From assembly GCA_030616425.1 (NCBI GenBank), contig JAUWXJ010000108.1, forward strand, positions 1 to 8,047: a stretch of DNA of 8,047 bases, given 5' to 3'. Positions 1-4,448 of the stretch are shown here, in pieces (within the stretch, counting starts at the first letter, position 1; each line of letters starts with the position of its first letter). The notes under the pieces were generated by a model. That model searched no databases and was not told where the DNA came from. It worked only from the letters and a program-made list of their open reading frames with translations. The stretch is from Desulfobacterales bacterium. GTDB taxonomy: Bacteria; Desulfobacterota; Desulfobacteria; Desulfobacterales; C00003060. A program made the translations under genes and the position numbers.

Positions 1-168
1 CGCCTCATAACCAACAACCCCAAAAAAATCGTGGGACTTGAAGGCTACGGCTTGAGCGTGGTTGAACAGGTACCCATTGAAATAACACCCAATGAGTATA
101 ACGAGGAATATCTGAGCTGCAAGAAAGTGAAGATGGGCCACCTGCTGAAACTCAACGCCAAACGCTAA
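1..168 (+). CDS. ribBA: 3' end of ribBA (GTP cyclohydrolase II domain), partial
   Basis: Frame 1 is open from the window edge to a TAA at 166-168, giving the last 55 residues of a protein whose start lies outside the window. The segment reads LITNNPKKIVGLEGYGLSVV and then EQVPIEI, which matches the C-terminal part of GTP cyclohydrolase II (LLTNNPxKI, then a glycine-rich turn and VVExVPL). That enzyme opens GTP in the first committed step of riboflavin synthesis, in the cytoplasm. The charged tail after it (residues about 30-55) is typical of the fused RibBA form, in which an N-terminal DHBP synthase domain makes the four-carbon precursor used by RibH. The RibBA fusion is inferred from the ribH-nusB context; a stand-alone RibA cannot be excluded because the N-terminal half is not visible. 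Confidence 0.88.
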   Translation, partial: RLITNNPKKIVGLEGYGLSVVEQVPIEITPNEYNEEYLSCKKVKMGHLLKLNAKR

Positions 169-177
169 GGAGTGCCC

Positions 178-234
178 ATTCATAAATAACCTATAAAAGG
201 CTGGGCAATAAACGAGTTTCCAATTCATAAATAA
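178..234. repeat. 12-bp direct repeat ATTCATAAATAA (two copies)
   Basis: ATTCATAAATAA occurs exactly at 178-189 and again at 223-234, 45 bp apart, in the ribBA-ribH gap. The second copy is also the left tip of the palindrome 226-370, whose right tip carries the inverted form ATTTATG (363-369). The arrangement could be a duplicated end of that repeat element or an A/T-rich protein site; the sequence alone does not decide. Confidence 0.5.
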
Positions 235-370
235 GAGCTTTTTTCGATGAGCAAGGCCGCACAAGGGTTTTCGTTGAGGCGTACACGGGGTACGCCGCAG
301 ACGGAAACCCGCGGAGAACGCCGCTCATCGGGCGCGAAGCGTTGCTCGGCAACAAAAGAGCCATTTATGG
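226..370. repeat. Large imperfect palindrome between ribBA and ribH
   Basis: About 145 bp fold back on themselves in nested arms. The outer tips CATAAAT (226-232) and ATTTATG (363-369) are complementary, with a similar GAGCTTTT/AAAAGAGC block just inside. Next, CGATGAGC (245-252) pairs perfectly with GCTCATCG (323-330). GGGTTTTCGT (from about 267) pairs with ACGGAAACCC (301-310) apart from one G-T. The centre GGCGTAC/GTACGCC is perfect. A small GTTGC-TCG-GCAAC hairpin (341-353) sits inside the right arm. No ORF and no FMN riboswitch core is seen. It resembles a non-coding palindromic repeat (MITE- or REP-like) placed inside an operon, but an RNA control element for ribH is also possible. Confidence 0.65.
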
Positions 371-380
371 ATGGAAACTA

Positions 381-386
381 AGGAGG
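381..386 (+). promoter_or_regulatory. Ribosome binding site of ribH
   Basis: A consensus AGGAGG lies 7 bp before the ATG at 394, just outside the right tip of the palindrome 226-370. If the palindrome forms in the mRNA, it would leave this site exposed. It fixes the ribH start. Confidence 0.85.
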
Positions 387-393
387 AGCCATC

Positions 394-867
394 ATGCCAA
401 ATGTGTATGAAGGAAAGATATCGGCTGAGGGGAAGAAGTTTGCTCTGGTTGTGAGCCGTTTTAACGACTTTATAAGTGACAAACTCCTGGCCGGTGCCAT
501 AGACGCCCTCAGTCGCCACGGGGCCCGTGATGAGGATATCGATATAGTGAAAGTGCCTGGCTCCTTTGAAATCCCCCTCATTGCAAAGAAGATGGGGGAG
601 AAAGAAAAATATCATGCCATTATTTGTCTAGGGGCTGTGATCCGAGGTTCTACTCCCCATTTTGAGTATGTCAGTTCTGAGGTTGCCAAAGGTATCGCTG
701 TGGTCGGGTTGGAATCAGGGATTCCGGTTATCTTTGGTGTCGTCACCACAGACACCCTGGAACAGGCCATAGAGAGGGCCGGCACAAAGGCTGGAAACAA
801 GGGCTGGGCTGCAGCCGTGGCCGCCATGGAGATGGCCAATCTAGTGGAGTCTGTTGAGAAGGCCTAG
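394..867 (+). CDS. ribH: 6,7-dimethyl-8-ribityllumazine synthase
   Basis: RibH condenses 5-amino-6-ribitylaminouracil with 3,4-dihydroxy-2-butanone 4-phosphate to give 6,7-dimethyl-8-ribityllumazine, the penultimate step of riboflavin synthesis in the cytoplasm. The 157 residues match the usual family length. Family landmarks appear in order: RFN at 22-24 (pyrimidine pocket), GSFEIP at 56-61, GAVIRGSTPHFEYV at 80-93 with the catalytic-type histidine H89, and GVVTTDTLEQAIERAG at 115-130, the phosphate and subunit-contact region, followed by NKG. All key residues are present, so it should be active. The ATG is set by a strong AGGAGG. It lies 225 bp after ribBA and before nusB, the common rib operon order. 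The DHBP made by the RibB part of RibBA is its direct substrate. Confidence 0.97.
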   Translation: MPNVYEGKISAEGKKFALVVSRFNDFISDKLLAGAIDALSRHGARDEDIDIVKVPGSFEIPLIAKKMGEKEKYHAIICLGAVIRGSTPHFEYVSSEVAKGIAVVGLESGIPVIFGVVTTDTLEQAIERAGTKAGNKGWAAAVAAMEMANLVESVEKA

Positions 868-869
868 AG

Positions 870-1059
870 CTAGTTTCAAAACCCTTTAGCGAGCCCATTT
901 TGGCCATTTTGGCTAAAAGTTCTTAGTGAAGCGAAGCGCAAAAATTGGAACTGTTTGATCCCGCTATAGCGGGAGAGTTTTCCAATTTTAGCGGAGCAAG
1001 CTTAGAACTTTCCAAAATGGTCAAGCAAGCGAGAAAAAGGGTTTTGAAGCCACTTCTAG
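870..1059. repeat. Large imperfect palindrome between ribH and nusB
   Basis: A nested inverted repeat of about 190 bp begins 2 bp after the ribH stop. Paired blocks from outside in are CTAG (870-873/1056-1059), TTCAAAACCCT (875-885) with AGGGTTTTGAA (1038-1048), CCATTTTGG (904-912) with CCAAAATGG (1012-1020), AAAGTTCT (916-923) with AGAACTTT (1004-1011), and AAAATTGGAA (941-950) with TTCCAATTTT (980-989). The centre is the perfect 14-bp palindrome CCCGCTATAGCGGG (960-973). CCATTTTGG is tandemly doubled in the left arm (895-912). No ORF is supported. This is most likely a non-autonomous palindromic repeat; in the transcript it would form a long hairpin between ribH and nusB. Confidence 0.7.
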
Positions 1060-1143
1060 AAAGAGTTACCAATTTCAGCTTTATGCGTCTCGCGCAAGAC
1101 GAGAGGCCCTGCTAAACTAATAAACGATCCACGGTGATAAAAA

Positions 1144-1566
1144 ATGGGGAACCGCAGGCTCTCAAGAGAGCTTGCCATGCAGGCTCTTTTTCAAATCGAG
1201 ATGAACCAGGATCACTCAAGGGAGGCTATTGAGTCGTTTTGCGAACATTTCAGGGTGCCGAAAAACGTAAAGCCTTTTTTTCTTCGACTGATTGAAGGCG
1301 TGAAAGAATTTCAACACAATATAGACCCTTTGATTGAACGTTTTTCAGAAAACTGGAAGATTAGCCGCATGTCCCGAGTCGATCGCAACGTTATGAGGAT
1401 TGCTCTCTATGAACTCCTCTATTGCGATGATATTCCACCAAAAGTCTCCATCAACGAAGCAATAGATATCGGGAAAAAGTTCGGCACTGAGGATTCTGGC
1501 GCCTTTATTAATGGCATCCTGGACAGTATCCGCATATCCCTGGAGAAGGGAAACCGGCTCCATTGA
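1144..1566 (+). CDS. nusB: Transcription antitermination factor NusB
   Basis: NusB binds boxA RNA with NusE (ribosomal protein S10) and joins the antitermination complex that keeps RNA polymerase going through rRNA operons. The 140-residue length and all-helical composition fit the family. The N-terminal RELAMQALFQIEM (residues 9-21) is the typical first helix. The C-terminal core includes WKISRMSRVDRNVMRIALYEL (about 71-91), PPKVSINEAIDIGKKFGTEDSG (about 98-119) and FINGILDSI (about 121-129), all hallmark NusB segments. The ATG has only a weak GGTGA ribosome site at 1133-1137, so the start rests mainly on homology. It follows ribH by 276 bp filled by a palindrome. The ribH-nusB pairing is widespread in bacteria and suggests co-transcription, although the long hairpin could partly uncouple nusB. 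Confidence 0.96.
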   Translation: MGNRRLSRELAMQALFQIEMNQDHSREAIESFCEHFRVPKNVKPFFLRLIEGVKEFQHNIDPLIERFSENWKISRMSRVDRNVMRIALYELLYCDDIPPKVSINEAIDIGKKFGTEDSGAFINGILDSIRISLEKGNRLH

Positions 1567-1571
1567 AGATC

Positions 1572-1600
1572 CCCTGCAGTCCCGCCTCAGCGGGACAGGG
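1572..1600. terminator. GC-rich hairpin between convergent nusB and ABC gene
   Basis: GTCCCGC (1579-1585) pairs perfectly with GCGGGAC (1590-1596) around a CTCA loop. It extends outwards with CCCT/AGGG after a 3-nt bulge. It sits in the 54-bp gap between two genes that converge, so it is well placed as a terminator in both directions. No U-tract follows directly on either strand, so it may not be a classical intrinsic terminator. Confidence 0.55.
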
Positions 1601-1620
1601 AATGCGCTCGCTTTTGCAGT

Positions 1621-2367
1621 TCAACCTTTGGCTTCCATACCCCGAGAATCCTCGGTGAGTCTCAAGAACACAGCCTCAAGCCCGTGCTCCTCAGCCCCCG
1701 CCTTTTGCCTGAGTTCGGAAGCGGTTCCAACGGCAATTAAGTTACCTTCGTGTATGATACCAATCCGATCACACATTTCTTCGGCAATGGCAAGGGTATG
1801 TGTGGACATGAAAATGCTCACGCCCTTGCTGGCAAGGGACTTAAAGATGGTTTTTACGAGTCTTGCCCCTTTCGGGTCCAATCCCACCATAGGTTCATCC
1901 ACGACAATAACCTTTGGCTCATGTATGAGAGCTGCCGACATAACTAACCGTTGCTTCATGCCGTGGGAATAACCTTCAATGAGGTCCCCGGCCCACCCAT
2001 CCATCTCAAAAAGAGTAAGGAGTTCTCTTATTCTTGCTTGCGCACGGCCGCCATCCATGCCGTAAAGCGATGCCACAAACTGGAGAAACTCAATGCCAGA
2101 GAGCTTTTCGTAAAGGAAGCTACTGTCCGGAATGAAACCTGTTACCTGTTTGGCTCCGACCGGATCATCTGCTAAATCCTTGCCGTCGATTATGATGTTG
2201 CCCTGTGTGGGTTCCAAGATGCCTGCTATCATTTTGATAGTCGTGGTCTTTCCAGCGCCGTTTGGCCCCAAGAAACCAAAGATCTCGCCTGTTTGAATCT
2301 TCAGACTCACATTATTGACGGCAGTGAGCCTGCCAAAGCGCTTTGTCAAGTGTACCAGACGGATCAT
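1621..2367 (-). CDS. ABC-2-type transporter ATP-binding protein
   Basis: This is a 248-residue ABC ATPase subunit that would hydrolyse ATP at the inner membrane to power a partner permease. Visible motifs are Walker A GPNGAGKT (34-41), a Q-loop region GFIPDSSFLYEKLSG (77-91) in which the usual glutamine is D81, a variant signature YSHGMKQR (133-140), Walker B VIVVDEP (153-159, E158), D-loop GLDP (162-165) and H-loop STH (188-190). The D/E Q-loop and the SHGMKQR signature are common in the CcmA/Ecs/NatA-like ABC-2 exporter branch. The substrate cannot be told. No permease ORF adjoins it. The upstream neighbour on the same strand is a transglutaminase-like membrane protein, about 350 bp away. 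No Shine-Dalgarno precedes the ATG; the preceding bases are A/T-rich 7-bp repeats. The start is supported by the family-typical MIRLVHLTKRFG. Confidence 0.93.
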   Translation of the reverse strand: MIRLVHLTKRFGRLTAVNNVSLKIQTGEIFGFLGPNGAGKTTTIKMIAGILEPTQGNIIIDGKDLADDPVGAKQVTGFIPDSSFLYEKLSGIEFLQFVASLYGMDGGRAQARIRELLTLFEMDGWAGDLIEGYSHGMKQRLVMSAALIHEPKVIVVDEPMVGLDPKGARLVKTIFKSLASKGVSIFMSTHTLAIAEEMCDRIGIIHEGNLIAVGTASELRQKAGAEEHGLEAVFLRLTEDSRGMEAKG

Positions 2368-2372
2368 GATTC

Positions 2373-2392
2373 GTTATTTGTTATTTGTTATT
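2373..2392. repeat. 7-bp tandem repeat GTTATTT
   Basis: GTTATTT is repeated almost three times immediately 5' of the ABC ATPase start on the opposite strand, bounded by TTCG on both sides. It occupies the place where a ribosome binding site would be expected, and none is seen. The repeat could vary by slippage and so alter translation, which is inference. Confidence 0.5.
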
Positions 2393-2640
2393 CGAAAATT
2401 GGTAACACTTTACGTTTCTGAAAAAAGGCCTTTTGCGAACGACATTGAGCAATTTTGGAAAAAGATTCATGAAGAGCGGAACGTCAAAATCGCAAACTGT
2501 TTGAGGACGTTGGCCCGAGTTGAGCGCTATGCTTCACTACGTGTTTGCGATTTAGTGGAGCGATTCATGAATCCCAAAATGGCTCACAGGAGTGAGCAAA
2601 ATCAGGCCTTTTTCAAAAAGCTAAACTCTTACGAAAATTG
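2393..2640. repeat. Palindromic element of about 240 bp flanked by 9-bp direct repeats
   Basis: The direct repeat CGAAAATTG is present at 2393-2401 and 2632-2640. It brackets a nested palindrome. TGAAAAAAGGCCT (2419-2431) pairs with AGGCCTTTTTCA (2604-2615) apart from one A. AATTTTGG (2451-2458) pairs with CCAAAATGG (2574-2582) with a slight offset. GATTCATGAA (2464-2473) pairs with the GATTCATGAATC block (2562-2573). AAATCGCAAAC (2487-2497) pairs perfectly with GTTTGCGATTT (2543-2553). A GCTCAC-AGGA-GTGAGC hairpin (2582-2597) sits in the right arm. The central 45 bp has no clear fold. This is the architecture of a MITE-like insertion with a possible target duplication. The + strand reading frame across it resembles no protein and is not called. 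Confidence 0.6.
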
Positions 2641-2643
2641 TTA

Positions 2644-2682
2644 TTAGCCGCGACCATCGCGGCTAAAAAGCCGCTCCCACAA
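2644..2682. repeat. REP-like double hairpin
   Basis: TTAGCCGCG (2644-2652) pairs perfectly with CGCGGCTAA (2658-2666) across a 5-nt loop. GCGGCT (2659-2664) can instead pair with AGCCGC (2669-2674). Read on the minus strand, 2657-2682 has the form TTGTGGGAGCGGCTT followed by TAGCCGCGA, the familiar shape of bacterial REP sequences that RAYT (REP-associated Y1 transposase) enzymes mobilise. It lies 35 bp downstream of the transglutaminase gene stop and may also act as its transcript-end hairpin. No RAYT gene is in the window. Confidence 0.65.
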
Positions 2683-2717
2683 ATTGCCCCAAATGATGAT
2701 CGAGACCAATCATTCGA

Positions 2718-4187
2718 CTATCGCGCCTCAAGCACTGTGAGCTTGATCTGCCCGATTACCCGCACCATCTCGGCCTGGCGATCCAGGTCCCCTTCAACGA
2801 ATTTAACGTGGGTCACATCTGCAGGCATTTGTCCCATCAAGGCGTCTGCGGTTCTCCAGTCTCCGAGAAAGACCTCATTCCAGGCATGATAGTAAAACCG
2901 CTCTCGTGTGTAAACCAGACCGACACAGACCTTTGCAGGAATCCGAGCTGCACGGGCAAGTGCATCAACAAGCACTGCATGCTCTTTGCAGTCACCAGCC
3001 TTGGTCGTGAGTGCATCCAAGGCATTAGGGACAGAAACAGTTGCGCGCTTGTCGAGAGATTCGTAAACCCAGTTAAAGATTCGCCCGGCCTTGGCCTCAT
3101 CCTCTTTCACCCGGCCCAAGATCTTGCCAGACAGGGCCTTGATCGTTGGGTGATCGCTCTGAATAAAGTGGCTGGCCTTAAGGTAAGGCTCCAGTTGAAC
3201 CTCTTTGTAAACGCGCCGGGGTTCATTTGACTCAAGGGCAATTTCCAAAACAGATCCAGCGAGGCGCTGACGCCCTGTATTCAGATCAAGGCCTTCAGGG
3301 TCAATCCCGTCGAGACGAATCTTCAGGTAGACCAGATCTGAGGGTTCATCCAATACCATATTAGAAGGAATCGAGGCCGCTTCCGTGATGTCGATCTCTG
3401 GATCAGATCTAATCCCCAAACGGGCCTCATCCTCCGTGGTCTTGACAAGCCGAAGCCCCATTAGACCTTCTTCCTTTAGGCGTTCCCCGTTGGGTCCGAT
3501 CCAGGTAAAAACATCTAAGCCGGCGAATGTCGTCTTGACCTTGTAGGCTTCCCACCTTGTGCCGTCCAAAACAACTGTCTCCCGAGCTATCACACTTATC
3601 TCCACGGGTCTTTGGGCCATTATGAATGGATCAAAAAGGCTGAGTCGATACTGAGCGCCAACAACCAGCCCTTTTTTCAGAAGATGGGGCCACAGACCGA
3701 TCGACAAAAAAGGCTTCTCGTTGAGCACAATCTTCGATTCTCTTGTCTCTCCACCAAACCCTGTATTCAAAACCAGGTATTGGCCCTCAACCCTTCCCCG
3801 GGCCTCAAAGCGGACCATACCTGAACCAAGCTGAAACACAAAGGATCGTAGGGATGCATCACGGTCGAGGTGTCCTATGATTTCAGTGGAGATCCTGTGG
3901 ACCTCCCCGATCGCACGCAGATTCATCACCGCACTTTCCAAAACAACATAACCATCCGACTCCTTTATGATGCGCGACCAGGCAAATCCAATCTTATCGT
4001 CAGCATGATAGATGGCCATCCATGTCTCACTCTCCTCAACAGGAGAGGAGCTGTCATGATATGTCAAAACAGTTACAGGTGCTTGCTCAAAGTAAGACCT
4101 TTTGATTAACACCCCCATCATGACAAGCCAAACCACTACGACCCCGAACCCAAGAACATTAAAAAGCCTTTTTTTTTGAAACTTCAT
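2718..4187 (-). CDS. Membrane-anchored transglutaminase-like (cysteine protease fold) protein
   Basis: Counting from the GTG at 4214 the protein has 498 residues. I prefer the ATG at 4187 (489 residues), because it gives a short basic MKFQKKR followed at once by a hydrophobic segment (about residues 18-38 of the long form), a typical signal anchor. Neither start has a clear Shine-Dalgarno. The rest is predicted outside the cytoplasmic membrane. A beta-rich region of about 300 residues is followed by a transglutaminase-like core with a full Cys-His-Asp triad: C409 in AGDCKEHAVL, H443 in YYHAWNEVF, and D457 in WRTADALMGQ (long-form numbers). Bacterial members are mostly thought to be peptidases or amide-bond enzymes, but the substrate here is unknown. 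It lies upstream of the ABC ATPase on the same strand, separated by repeats, so co-transcription is uncertain. Confidence 0.85.
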   Translation of the reverse strand: MKFQKKRLFNVLGFGVVVVWLVMMGVLIKRSYFEQAPVTVLTYHDSSSPVEESETWMAIYHADDKIGFAWSRIIKESDGYVVLESAVMNLRAIGEVHRISTEIIGHLDRDASLRSFVFQLGSGMVRFEARGRVEGQYLVLNTGFGGETRESKIVLNEKPFLSIGLWPHLLKKGLVVGAQYRLSLFDPFIMAQRPVEISVIARETVVLDGTRWEAYKVKTTFAGLDVFTWIGPNGERLKEEGLMGLRLVKTTEDEARLGIRSDPEIDITEAASIPSNMVLDEPSDLVYLKIRLDGIDPEGLDLNTGRQRLAGSVLEIALESNEPRRVYKEVQLEPYLKASHFIQSDHPTIKALSGKILGRVKEDEAKAGRIFNWVYESLDKRATVSVPNALDALTTKAGDCKEHAVLVDALARAARIPAKVCVGLVYTRERFYYHAWNEVFLGDWRTADALMGQMPADVTHVKFVEGDLDRQAEMVRVIGQIKLTVLEAR

Positions 4188-4254
4188 CCCAAATAATGCG
4201 TTGATATGTGACACAAACTGAAACTTCTTCTTTCTATTATTAGTAGTGTCAGTA

Positions 4255-4285
4255 ATTGTACCTATATTTTCAAAGAGTTAGCCAA
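4255..4285 (-). promoter_or_regulatory. Weak candidate promoter for the transglutaminase gene
   Basis: On the minus strand, TTGGCT (4285-4280) and TACAAT (4260-4255) resemble -35 and -10 boxes, but the 19-bp spacing is longer than ideal. It lies 41 bp before the GTG and 68 bp before the preferred ATG. The call is by position and box similarity only. Confidence 0.25.
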
Positions 4286-4309
4286 AAACTCGAATGGAGG
4301 TCTTATTTC

Positions 4310-4408
4310 ATGATTCTATTCCATATTTTACATATAACATGTAAATACCTGCTTGGAAAGTGCGCTGAACCGAGCACCTTCAGGGTTGATTTTATGCCGC
4401 TATTATAA
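4310..4408 (+). CDS. Possible 32-residue small ORF upstream of the PGK-like gene
   Basis: An ATG at 4310 with a well-placed GGAGG (4296-4300, 9-bp spacing) opens a frame of 32 codons that ends with TAA at 4406-4408, 40 bp before the PGK-like start. The peptide begins MILFHILHITCKYLLGKC and ends FMPLL. It is hydrophobic at the start and contains two cysteines, and I recognise no family. A short GAGTT/AACTC hairpin (4275-4291) lies just before its ribosome site. It could be a leader peptide that couples translation to the downstream gene, a small membrane peptide, or chance. The good ribosome site is the only real support. A TATAAT at 4404-4409 overlaps its end but has no matching -35 box. Confidence 0.3.
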   Translation: MILFHILHITCKYLLGKCAEPSTFRVDFMPLL

Positions 4409-4434
4409 TAAAGAGTCTAAGAGGGTGTTAACGA

Positions 4435-4441
4435 AAGGAGG
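4435..4441 (+). promoter_or_regulatory. Ribosome binding site that decides the PGK-like start
   Basis: AAGGAGG lies 7 bp before the ATG at 4449. The same frame stays open upstream to a TTG at 4353, but that codon has no ribosome site and its added residues match nothing in the family, so 4449 is taken as the start. Confidence 0.85.
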
Positions 4442-4448
4442 GCTCTTT

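Noticed and set aside
169..393. FMN riboswitch before ribH
   Set aside because: The conserved FMN riboswitch core (such as the AGGGCAGGG-type segment) is absent; the region is a simple nested palindrome.
1511..1972. 153-codon plus-strand ORF over the end of the ABC gene
   Set aside because: It overlaps the well-supported ABC ATPase on the other strand and has a low-complexity sequence without family features.
2315..2647. 110-codon plus-strand ORF across the gap before the ABC gene
   Set aside because: It runs through the palindromic element and the ABC start; the translation looks random and is explained by the repeat.
2808..3230. 140-codon plus-strand ORF within the transglutaminase gene
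   Set aside because: Shadow of the catalytic domain coding strand; the conserved Cys-His-Asp motifs are on the minus strand.
4386..4409. Promoter TTGATT...TATAAT for the PGK-like gene
   Set aside because: The -10 box is perfect but the spacing is only 12 bp and no other -35 box fits at 16-18 bp, so it is not called.
4353..4448. Longer PGK-like start at the TTG at 4353 (32 extra residues)
   Set aside because: No ribosome site before the TTG, while the ATG at 4449 has AAGGAGG at ideal spacing; the extra residues match nothing in the family.
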